From Planctomycetota bacterium (GTDB taxonomy: Bacteria > Planctomycetota > JAJSAM01 > JAJVHW01): 64,000 nucleotides of DNA. The position numbers and the translations under genes are program-made. Under the pieces are notes generated by a model. The model was not told the origin of the DNA. It made no database searches and saw nothing but the letters and a program-made list of their open reading frames with translations. The stretch lies in assembly GCA_024280885.1 (NCBI GenBank), contig JAJRPF010000048.1:558001-622000 (forward strand). The letters run 5' to 3'. Below, piece by piece: positions 7,871-15,020 of the stretch (its first letter is position 1; each line of letters opens with the position of its first letter).

Positions 7871-9037
7871 TCACTGCATGTCGGGGATCAGCACCGGACG
7901 GCGCTGAAGACGGTGCTCGCGCAGTGCGGTGAAGACGTCGTTGATGGACGACATCGGGTGGCGCTCGGTGAACGGCGCGATCTTGACGCGCCCTGCGAGG
8001 ATGAGTTCGAGCGCCGACGGATAGAGTTCCGGCAGACAGCCCCACGTCCCCTCGGCCCGCGCGTCGAACGCCATCAGGTTCGAGAGGCGGACGTCTACCT
8101 TGTCGAGCGTGAAGCCGACGACGCCGAGGTACGCGCCGTGGTTGAGCAACCCGAACGCGAGTGTCTGCCCTGCTGCCGTCCCGCTGGTCTCGAAGATCTT
8201 CCACTCCGTGCGCGGTAGGGCGCGCTCCCGCGCCCACGCCGCGATCTCCTTGCGGACGTCGCGCGGTGCGCGATCGCGTACGTTGATGGTCAGATCTGCG
8301 CCATGGTCCGCGAGCGCCGCCAAGCGCGCGTCATCGATGTCGAGCGCGACGACCGCTGCCCCGACTGCGGCGGCGAGTTGCACGCCGAACCCACCGACTC
8401 CGCCGGCACCGACAAAGACCGCCAGACCGCCCTCGCCGAGCCCGCTTCTCTGAATCGCCTGCCACGGCGTCGAGACTGCGTCGGCGAGCACCGAGAGATC
8501 CGCGAGCGCGACACCGCTCTTGCCCAGTGGCGCGTTCACGTCGCCCGTGAAGCCGGGGACGCGGCAGAGTCCGCGCGCCGGGACGACGACATGGGTGGCG
8601 AAGCCGCCATGCAGATCGTTGCCCGGGAAAACCTGCGTCGGGCAGATGTTCCCGCGCCCGCGCCGACAGACGTCACAATCGCCGCAGGGAATGACAGCGG
8701 GGACGACGACGGCTGCGCCGACCCAATCGGTCGCCGCGTCACCCGCATCTTCCACGACACCGCTGATCTCGTGGCCGAGTGTCAGCGGCAATGCGTGCCG
8801 CGTCCGCACGCGGTCGAAGAGGAAGCCAAGATCGGTATGGCATACGCCGCAGCCCGCCACGCGCACCAGGACATCGCCGCCGCCCAGCGCTGCTGCCGGG
8901 CGCGAGACGAGTCGTAACGGCTCGCCGCCGGCCGACATCTCGAACGCACGAACTGTGGTCGCGTTGCGCGTGGCTGCGTCTGCGTCGCCAGTCGCCGTCA
9001 CTTCCTCGTTCGTCGTCGTGTCCCTATTCGTCATCAT
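7871..9037 (-). CDS. had: 6-Hydroxycyclohex-1-ene-1-carbonyl-CoA dehydrogenase
   Basis: A zinc-dependent medium-chain alcohol dehydrogenase expected to oxidise the hydratase product to 6-oxocyclohex-1-ene-1-carbonyl-CoA with NAD+. Catalytic zinc ligands appear in GCGVCHTDLGF and LGHEISGVVED. The structural-zinc lobe is CGDCDVCRRGRGNIC. The Rossmann motif is VFVGAGGVGGFGVQLA. I start at MMTNRDTTT (9037) rather than 15 bases further up, placing GAGGG in Shine-Dalgarno range. About 30 residues at the N-terminus are Thr/Ala-rich and look like a non-homologous extension. It is the first gene of the benzoyl-CoA operon and follows an intergenic region with a CRP/FNR-like palindrome. Confidence 0.9.
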   Translation of the reverse strand: MMTNRDTTTNEEVTATGDADAATRNATTVRAFEMSAGGEPLRLVSRPAAALGGGDVLVRVAGCGVCHTDLGFLFDRVRTRHALPLTLGHEISGVVEDAGDAATDWVGAAVVVPAVIPCGDCDVCRRGRGNICPTQVFPGNDLHGGFATHVVVPARGLCRVPGFTGDVNAPLGKSGVALADLSVLADAVSTPWQAIQRSGLGEGGLAVFVGAGGVGGFGVQLAAAVGAAVVALDIDDARLAALADHGADLTINVRDRAPRDVRKEIAAWARERALPRTEWKIFETSGTAAGQTLAFGLLNHGAYLGVVGFTLDKVDVRLSNLMAFDARAEGTWGCLPELYPSALELILAGRVKIAPFTERHPMSSINDVFTALREHRLQRRPVLIPDMQ

Positions 9038-9160
9038 CCGAGGACCCTCCATCGGCGAGGGCGCGGGGTCTGCGCGCGTCTCCCGTCATCGGAAGCGTGA
9101 CCGCAGTCTCAGTCGCGTCCTTCGTCCCCCGTAACGTCGCGGATCCGGGCGATCGGCGCC

Positions 9161-9174
9161 GTGACATGTGTCAC
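9161..9174. promoter_or_regulatory. CRP/FNR-type operator upstream of had-oah-dch-bcr operon
   Basis: GTGACATGTGTCAC: five-base arms GTGAC/GTCAC around four bases, centred about 130 bases before the had start, in the 183-base gap between the radical SAM gene and had. It equals the CRP core GTGA-N6-TCAC and has the 5-4-5 geometry of FNR-type sites. Two more boxes of the same design stand before the radical SAM gene and before the hemerythrin gene. No convincing -10/-35 pair could be assigned by eye. Confidence 0.6.
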
Positions 9175-9220
9175 GCGCGGCGCGCTTGCAACGCGTGATT
9201 GTCGAGGTGTTCGCGCGTGC

Positions 9221-10450
9221 TTAGCGCGGCGCGAGCGGCGGGCGTGACCGCGGTCTCATTCGGCGCGAGAAGAGCGGCCGCGTGACCACTCTTCCCGCTG
9301 CGAGTGCGGCGCGCCACATGCGATCCGTGGCGCCGCCGTCGTCGACCAGATCTGCCGTGTCGTCGGGAGTCAATACGAGCGAGACCTCGATATTCGGCGC
9401 CATACCCACCGGCACCTTGTGGCGCCGACACGCGTTCCACACCTCGCGGAAGACGGTCTCCATCTCGTCCGGGTCGGGGGGCGGGACGGCTTCCATTCCC
9501 GCGCCCTTCAAGGGGCGGAACACGCAGACCGTGGGGAAGGCTCCGACCGATGCGATCCAATCGATCGCGTGCAGCGTCGTCTCGATGGGTTCAACTCCGG
9601 CGATGATCTCGCCGGAGCACGATCCGCGACCGAAGAGGGCTGCGCAGTATTCGATTGCGCGCAGGTACGCGTCCTGGCCGAGTGCCCGCGACTTCCCCGG
9701 ACAGAGCGACTCGAAGACCTCGCGATCGTGGAACTCGTAACAGAACGAGAGATGGTCCACGCCGAGTGCGTGCAGGCGATCGTAGAGCGTGAGATCCGTC
9801 GCAGGCGTCGCCTGTACGCCGACGAGAACGCCGACCTCTTCTTTCAGCGCGCGCACGTAGGGCTCGAGCGACAGGAGCGTGTCCGGTCCGGCGTAGCCCG
9901 CGTTCAGGTGGACGAACGTGATACCGGACTCGGCCTTCGCCGCGCGCGCCGTCTCCACGACGTCGGCCACCGACTTCTCCAGTTCCTCCTCGACACCGAC
10001 GTTCACTCCCGACGTGCAGAACTGGCAGGCATCCGCGCCTCCTCCCGCCCAGAACGCGCAGATCCCTCCGACGTAGATCCCGAGATAGGTGCCCTGCAAG
10101 ACGCCGACCTGGTCCATCGGCACTCCGCGTGACGTGCTCTCTGCATACCAGGCTGGCGTGGGCGGCAGGATCACCGTGACCTCGGAACCGTCGCGTGTAT
10201 CGACGATGTGGTAGTCCGCGTCGCGCAGCACAAGCAGGAGCGGTGAGTGCGTGACGAAGTCCTCCTCGACGGGTGCATTCACCCAATGCAACTTCCGCTT
10301 GCCGGGGATGCAGAGCTCGAGTCCCGAGCCGAGTCCTGCGCGCGTGCGCTGGATGCCGCGCGCATGCTCTTCGAGACGGCACGTCGGATCGATGCGCAGT
10401 CCGCGGCAGTAGAGTTCGAGGGACAGGCGGGCAGGATTGTGTGTCGGCAT
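9221..10450 (-). CDS. Radical SAM protein with non-canonical cysteine spacing
   Basis: A 409-residue protein I cannot assign to a named enzyme. The likely cluster-binding cysteines are Cys131, Cys142 and Cys145 (GICAFWAGGGADACQFC), that is C-x10-C-x2-C instead of the usual C-x3-C-x2-C. The following barrel has strands such as SGITFVHLNAGYAG, VGVLVGVQATPAT and VDHLSFCYEFHD, and a GEIIAGVEP element like the SAM-contacting strand of biotin-synthase-type enzymes. A ~120-residue N-terminal domain precedes the core. Its own CRP/FNR-like box lies 47 bases before the ATG, and it sits directly upstream of the benzoyl-CoA operon, which suggests a role in anaerobic aromatic metabolism or enzyme maturation. 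The role is inference only. Confidence 0.8.
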   Translation of the reverse strand: MPTHNPARLSLELYCRGLRIDPTCRLEEHARGIQRTRAGLGSGLELCIPGKRKLHWVNAPVEEDFVTHSPLLLVLRDADYHIVDTRDGSEVTVILPPTPAWYAESTSRGVPMDQVGVLQGTYLGIYVGGICAFWAGGGADACQFCTSGVNVGVEEELEKSVADVVETARAAKAESGITFVHLNAGYAGPDTLLSLEPYVRALKEEVGVLVGVQATPATDLTLYDRLHALGVDHLSFCYEFHDREVFESLCPGKSRALGQDAYLRAIEYCAALFGRGSCSGEIIAGVEPIETTLHAIDWIASVGAFPTVCVFRPLKGAGMEAVPPPDPDEMETVFREVWNACRRHKVPVGMAPNIEVSLVLTPDDTADLVDDGGATDRMWRAALAAGRVVTRPLFSRRMRPRSRPPLAPR

Positions 10451-10497
10451 CGGTGGAGTCCGTCCCCGAACGGTACGTCGGCTCGGCGCCAGCAGAT

Positions 10498-10511
10498 GTG
10501 ACTCGCGTCAC
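10498..10511. promoter_or_regulatory. CRP/FNR-type operator upstream of the radical SAM gene
   Basis: GTGACTCGCGTCAC, a perfect GTGAC-N4-GTCAC palindrome ending 47 bases before the radical SAM start. Arms are identical to those of the box at 9161, and the spacing is the same; only the four central bases differ. It lies in the 86-base gap after the hemerythrin gene. Confidence 0.6.
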
Positions 10512-10536
10512 CGCTACGTCGACAGCGACGTTCGGT

Positions 10537-11100
10537 CTACTCCGCGTACGCCGCCGACAGTTGCGCCGCCACGGCGTTGAAGTGTTCGCGGATGGCGGGG
10601 TCCTGCGCGGCGAAGGCCCGTGCGACTTCGCTCGTCGCGGCGGGCGACAGGAGTTGCTCGGCCATCGGGAAGAGCACCTGGTTCTCCTTCGCGATGTGAT
10701 CCCTGAGCAGCACGACAAACGCGGACGCCTGCTTCTGGAATCTCGCCACGTCCGGTGGCGTGGCGTCGAGGGCGGCGCCCATTGCGCGCATGTGACCGCG
10801 CCCGATCTCGTGTTCCTCGCGCATCACCGACGTCGGGCCCGCGTGCGGCGGAAGCCCCGCCTGCTCCATGGCCGGGAAGAGATGCAACTCCTCCTTCTCG
10901 TGGTGCGCGCCGTCGGCGAAGTCGCGGAAGAAGGCCACCACCGCGCGAGCGTCGGCGAGCTCGAGGTTGCCGGAGGCGCGGGAGCGGCGGATCATCGAAC
11001 TCAGCGCGCCGAGTACGGTCTCGATGAGCTCGTGTTCGTCCTCCAGCACCAGCGTGGGCCGCGCCGAGCCGGGTGCAGGGTACTCGTTCCTCGCGTCCAT
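10537..11100 (-). CDS. Hemerythrin-like di-iron domain protein
   Basis: A 187-residue, all-helical protein with the hemerythrin HHE pattern: EDEHELIE, then GAHHEKEELHLF, then REEHEIGRGHM, then RDHIAKENQVLF. These supply the histidines and carboxylates of a non-haem di-iron site. Such proteins bind or sense O2 or NO, or protect iron-sulfur enzymes. I start it at MDARNEY (11100), which has a clean AGGAGG four bases upstream, rather than further up. It is followed by the radical SAM gene and the oxygen-labile benzoyl-CoA reductase operon, and a TTGAC-N4-GTCAA box lies 64 bases upstream, so a role in coping with oxygen or nitrosative stress during anaerobic growth is plausible. Confidence 0.85.
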   Translation of the reverse strand: MDARNEYPAPGSARPTLVLEDEHELIETVLGALSSMIRRSRASGNLELADARAVVAFFRDFADGAHHEKEELHLFPAMEQAGLPPHAGPTSVMREEHEIGRGHMRAMGAALDATPPDVARFQKQASAFVVLLRDHIAKENQVLFPMAEQLLSPAATSEVARAFAAQDPAIREHFNAVAAQLSAAYAE

Positions 11101-11164
11101 GGAGCCTCCTCGCGATGACGTTGGCATTGCGGTTCCAGGGTGCGGACCGTCACGGCAGCCGGCC

Positions 11165-11178
11165 TTGACGTCGGTCAA
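11165..11178. promoter_or_regulatory. FNR/DNR-type operator upstream of the hemerythrin gene
   Basis: TTGACGTCGGTCAA, a perfect TTGAC-N4-GTCAA inverted repeat located 64 bases upstream of the hemerythrin start and 52 bases upstream of the divergent exported-protein gene. The half-site TTGAC is close to the FNR/DNR half-site TTGAT and shares TGAC with the two boxes near had and the radical SAM gene. Confidence 0.55.
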
Positions 11179-11229
11179 TCGCCCGGGATACGGGCATCAC
11201 GGCGGCCAGGATGGCGTAGGCTGGAGGGG

Positions 11230-12729
11230 ATGCGCGTCCTCCGCCCCCTTCGTTTCCTCCTGCCCAGCCTCGTGCCGGCAGCCGTACCGCTTCTGATCTG
11301 CCTCTCGGCGGCCGCGAGTGGTGAGTCGGCTGGCGTCGAGGTCGCGCTCCTGAACGGCGATCGCGTGCGTGGCACGATTTTCCCCGCCACGCAGGTGGAG
11401 ACATTCGATTTCGTCCTTCCGCGCGGAGCCCGCCTGAAGGTCGTAGCGAAGCCGAAGAAGACGCGCTCGCGCACGACCCCTCCCCCGCTCTCTCTGCGCC
11501 TTCTCGACCGCTTCGGACGCGATGTCGGCGCCGACAGCATTGAGAACGGCGGGAAGAAGGCGCGCGTCACCGGGTTCGAGGTCGAGGAGTCCGGCGTCCA
11601 CTACCTGAAGCTCGGCGGCGATCGCTTCGACATCGGTGACTACACACTTGTCCTTGCGTGGAAGTCGCCGAAGAAGTTCAAGCAGAAGGGCGTCGACACG
11701 TCCGAGGGCATCCAGAACATCGACTTTGCTGCCGACAGCGGCGCGGTTCTGGTGATCAAGGCCAAGGCCTCGAAGAACTCGCCGGCGCTGCCCGTGGTGA
11801 CCGATCTGGTGCGCATCGAGGACGGTCGCGAGATCCTTGTCCACACGTTCGCGTTCCCGCCGCGACCGACCGCGACATTCAAGGCAACCACCGGGATCGT
11901 CATCGGCGGGGATCACCGTCTCAAGCTGCGCGACGGGGGCGGGATTGGCGGTCCCGTCGATGTCTCGCTGAAGTTGAAGAAGTCGTCACGGCGGCGCGAT
12001 GTGCGTCTGACCGACGATCGATTGGACGTGCCGCCGAGCGACGTTCGGATTGTCGCCACCGTGCTGATCGATGACGACGGCGGCGAAGGGCCTCCGGGCG
12101 CGCCGATCGTGAAGGTCCCGGTCAATGCGGTCTCGAAGTTGACGCCGGTGCAGATCGGCGTAGGCGATCCCTTCGACGGCCCCGAGCGCTCCGGGCTTCT
12201 GCCCGCGGGCGATACCGTCTTCGTTGGGCCCACGCATCTTGAGTTCGACTTCGCGGTGGATGTGGAACTGCCCTTCAACGCGTCCGGCTTCGCTGGCGAT
12301 ACGTCGAACCTGCGCGTGCAACTGCGCGACGAGACCGGACTGACGACGCCGATCTTCTCGTTCGTCGTCGATGCCAACCGCTCCGTCGTGACGGCGGAAG
12401 TTCGGCGTGGCGGGACGGTCGGCGCGTTCCGACTCCTGCCGCCCCCGGCGCCAACGTCATTGACCCCGTTCATCGGCCAATTGACCGGCGGCTACACGAT
12501 GTCGCTCGGCGGATCGAACTTCCGCGACGAGCGTGACGCGTTCGGCGAATTGTGGCTGCAGGTGACGATCGATGGCGAAGCGGTGGAGACCGAGATCCTG
12601 TCGATCTCGCCCACGCTCATCTCGTTCATCGTGCCGCCCCACCTTCCGGGGCGCGTGACGTACGGCATCCTGGATCGCGAGACCGGACTGATCGGCGAAC
12701 TCGCGAGCAACTCGTTCCAGTACCGGTAG
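11230..12729 (+). CDS. Exported protein with PPC-like and IPT/TIG-like domains
   Basis: A 499-residue protein starting at MRVLRPLRFLLP, with GGAGGGG directly before the ATG and a signal peptide ending near AAASGES. No enzymatic motif was seen. Residues roughly 30-135 and 140-240 look like two pre-peptidase C-terminal (PPC) type beta-sandwiches, with turns such as GVHYLKLGGDRFDIGDYTLVL. The C-terminal 80 residues (SLTPFIGQLTGGYTMSLGGSNF) resemble an IPT/TIG immunoglobulin-like domain. The same architecture begins the 1133-residue protein at 46668-50069, so the two are probably distant paralogues. It is probably a secreted or cell-surface structural protein. It is divergent from the hemerythrin gene. 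Confidence 0.8.
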   Translation: MRVLRPLRFLLPSLVPAAVPLLICLSAAASGESAGVEVALLNGDRVRGTIFPATQVETFDFVLPRGARLKVVAKPKKTRSRTTPPPLSLRLLDRFGRDVGADSIENGGKKARVTGFEVEESGVHYLKLGGDRFDIGDYTLVLAWKSPKKFKQKGVDTSEGIQNIDFAADSGAVLVIKAKASKNSPALPVVTDLVRIEDGREILVHTFAFPPRPTATFKATTGIVIGGDHRLKLRDGGGIGGPVDVSLKLKKSSRRRDVRLTDDRLDVPPSDVRIVATVLIDDDGGEGPPGAPIVKVPVNAVSKLTPVQIGVGDPFDGPERSGLLPAGDTVFVGPTHLEFDFAVDVELPFNASGFAGDTSNLRVQLRDETGLTTPIFSFVVDANRSVVTAEVRRGGTVGAFRLLPPPAPTSLTPFIGQLTGGYTMSLGGSNFRDERDAFGELWLQVTIDGEAVETEILSISPTLISFIVPPHLPGRVTYGILDRETGLIGELASNSFQYR

Positions 12730-12774
12730 GTCGACGCGGTCGCGCAATCCCGGATCGTCGCAGCGCTGACGCGT

Positions 12775-12824
12775 TGTAATCTCAAGCCAGTTGCAATCTC
12801 ATGCCAGCGCGATCTCATGCCAGC
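12775..12824. repeat. Three-copy short tandem repeat between convergent genes
   Basis: Three units of 16-17 bases: tgtaatctcaagccagt, tgcaatctcatgccagc and gcgatctcatgccagc. They fill most of the gap between the exported-protein gene and the HEAT gene on the other strand. No hairpin with a T-run was seen. Confidence 0.7.
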
Positions 12825-12836
12825 GCAGCGGCGCGC

Positions 12837-14492
12837 TCAGAGGATCGAGAGAACCTCGTTCAACGGGTCCACCGTCACGCCGTAGTTGTTGTCTATGGAG
12901 AAGCGGGCCAGCTTCGGGATCTCCGACGGGTCGGCCAGGATGCCGAGCGCGACGATGGCCATCGCGCGCACCAGGTCCTGCTCCTTCTTGTTGCCGTAGA
13001 CATCGAGCAAGTCGGTCGCCGCCGAGTTGAGCCGCAGCACGCCGATCGACATCGCGGCGCTCCCGCGCTCGTAGATTGTGGCCTTCGTGTCGCGCACGGT
13101 CTCGATCAAGAATGTGCGCGCCATCGGGTCGTGAAGCAACCCGAGGCCGACCGCGAGATTCATGCGCAACCGCGGGTCGTTCTCTATCGCAAGTCGCTCG
13201 CGCAGGAGTGGCGCAGACGCGCGGCTCCCGATCATTCCCAGCGCAAGCGCCGCGTAGCCAGGCAGCCAGATACCCCCTCGTTCCTGCACGAGTGCCTGGA
13301 TTTGCGGCACGGCAGCCGCGTCGCCCATGATCCCGAGTGCGATGCAGTACCCGCTCTGCAGGTCCTTGGCGGTCTCGGTCCGCAGAGCTTCGCGCACGAG
13401 CGGCGCGGAATCGACGCTGTCCGCCAGTGCGAGAGCGAGCGCGAAGAACGGGCGGTCCGCCCTCCTCGCCTTCGGCAGGCGCTCGCGCAACCGTTTGCGG
13501 ATGGCGGCGTTCGCCATCTCTCCGAGCGAGACCGCGGCGAAGTGTCGCACCATCGGGTCCGTGTCTTCGAGCGCGCGCTCGAGTTGCGCGACTGCATCCG
13601 TGTCGTCCGCATGTGCGATCTTGCCGAGCGTGATGGCGGCCGAGCGGCGCAGATTCGCTGTCTTTTCACGGTCCAGAATGCGCGTCACGGCACCGAGCGC
13701 AGCACGGTCGCCCATGCGGCCGAGCGAGAGGATGGCGAACGCGCGCACGTTGTCATCCGCATGCTTCGCGGCCGCGTCGCGCAGCGTCGGCAGGACGGAC
13801 TCGCTGCCCGTCAGTCCAAGCGCCACGTAGACGGAGGCAACCAGTGGCGGCTGGAGCTTCTTCCGCCCGTTCGCGACGCGCAGGAGCAGCGCTGCCGTGT
13901 CTTCTCCGCCGGTCAGGCCCAGGCCGAACGCGGCGAACGAGCGGTTGCGCGTGTTCTGCTTTTGGTCCGAGAGGATGTCGAGCAGGTAAGGGACGTTCTC
14001 GTCCAGCCCGAGCATCCCGAGCGCGAGCACCGCGGACTCGCGCACGTCCTTGTGCTTGTCCTTCTCGGCCGCGTCCCGCAGGACCGTCGAGGCCTGTGCG
14101 TCGCCCATCTTCCCCAGCGCGATCGCGGCGGCCGTGCGCACCTCGAAGCTCTTGTCCTGGAGCGCCTTGATGAAGACCGGCACCATCTCCGCGCGCTTCA
14201 GGCTGTCATCGCGTGCCCGCCGCTCGGCCCCTTGCTCGTCATTCTCCCCGGCGCTGGGTGTGACATCCGTGCCGTCCTCGCGCATGCGTTCGTGCAGGCG
14301 CAGATGGAACTCCTTGTTGGCTGACCACCACGTCTCCCAGTTGGAGATCGCAGTCGGTCGATCCGCCGTCCCAGGAGGAACCGAGCCGCCAGAGGGGACC
14401 GCGCCACCGCCGCCGCGATACGAACCACCGTGCGCGAACGCCGTGCCCGCTACCGCGAGAACGAGTATCGCTGTCGTCAGAACCAGCCGCAT
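12837..14492 (-). CDS. Exported HEAT-repeat protein (AHGG-YRG family)
   Basis: A 551-residue protein starting at MRLVLTTAILVL with GGAGGG upstream. The signal peptide ends at GTAFA, leaving a mature N-terminus HGGSYRGGGG followed by a Gly/Pro-rich linker. Next is a conserved-looking segment WETWWSANKEFHLRLHERM, then about twelve HEAT-like helical repeats with phrases such as AAAIALGKMGD, AVLALGMLGLDEN and IALGIMGDAAAV. HEAT solenoids bind partners and give no reaction. The protein ends EVLSIL, and its paralogue at 61428-63524 shares the signal peptide, the mature start, the WW-x-x-NK segment and the NELLSIL ending. Role unknown; probably periplasmic or surface scaffold. Confidence 0.88.
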   Translation of the reverse strand: MRLVLTTAILVLAVAGTAFAHGGSYRGGGGAVPSGGSVPPGTADRPTAISNWETWWSANKEFHLRLHERMREDGTDVTPSAGENDEQGAERRARDDSLKRAEMVPVFIKALQDKSFEVRTAAAIALGKMGDAQASTVLRDAAEKDKHKDVRESAVLALGMLGLDENVPYLLDILSDQKQNTRNRSFAAFGLGLTGGEDTAALLLRVANGRKKLQPPLVASVYVALGLTGSESVLPTLRDAAAKHADDNVRAFAILSLGRMGDRAALGAVTRILDREKTANLRRSAAITLGKIAHADDTDAVAQLERALEDTDPMVRHFAAVSLGEMANAAIRKRLRERLPKARRADRPFFALALALADSVDSAPLVREALRTETAKDLQSGYCIALGIMGDAAAVPQIQALVQERGGIWLPGYAALALGMIGSRASAPLLRERLAIENDPRLRMNLAVGLGLLHDPMARTFLIETVRDTKATIYERGSAAMSIGVLRLNSAATDLLDVYGNKKEQDLVRAMAIVALGILADPSEIPKLARFSIDNNYGVTVDPLNEVLSIL

Positions 14493-14568
14493 CCGACCCT
14501 CCGAACGTGAGCCCCACAACTGAGGCTAACGGGCCGCGCCGTGCCGACAACCCCGCGACGCGGCTTGT

Positions 14569-14913
14569 TCACTCGCCCTGGCTGATAAAGGTCAGCTTCA
14601 CGGGCAATGCCGGGTCGCTCTCGATGGCCTCGCGCAACTCGGCGAGGCGACCGACCTCGCTCTCGGGCAGCACGACGCGGAGCAGGTTGGGTGGCTGCGC
14701 ACCGACGGACTTGCGCTTCACGCCCACGTCGCCGAGCCGCAACTCGATCTTCGTCGAGACCCGCTCCAGGAGCTTGTAGTCCGGGTCGCCACCGCCGGGC
14801 ATGGAGGCCCGGTAGACCAGCAGTCCCTCCTGTTTCCTGACGCCGCATGCGCCCAGGATCGAGCCGCTGATGAAAGTGACGGCGAGGATGGCGGTGGTGA
14901 GCCGGGTGTGCAT
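14569..14913 (-). CDS. Small lipoprotein with a SecD head-like domain
   Basis: A 114-residue protein with a lipoprotein signal: MHTRLTTAILAVTF, then lipobox LGAC with the lipidated Cys at about residue 23. The mature part contains LLERVSTKIELRLGDVGVKRK and LLRVVLPESEVGRLAELREA. This is reminiscent of the periplasmic P1 head of SecD, where a ferredoxin-like fold has a similar 'RV..L..GV......I.V.LP' pattern. That resemblance is by eye only. The gene stands alone between the HEAT gene and the divergent hydrolase. No strong Shine-Dalgarno is visible. Confidence 0.7.
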   Translation of the reverse strand: MHTRLTTAILAVTFISGSILGACGVRKQEGLLVYRASMPGGGDPDYKLLERVSTKIELRLGDVGVKRKSVGAQPPNLLRVVLPESEVGRLAELREAIESDPALPVKLTFISQGE

Positions 14914-15020
14914 CGCGCCACGATAGCACCTTGTCGTTCGAGTGTGGCCGCGGTCTCGAGGCTCTGGTCTCCCCCCGGCGTATCGTTCGCTCGCGGTGGC
15001 GCGCTTGATAGCGTCTGCCC

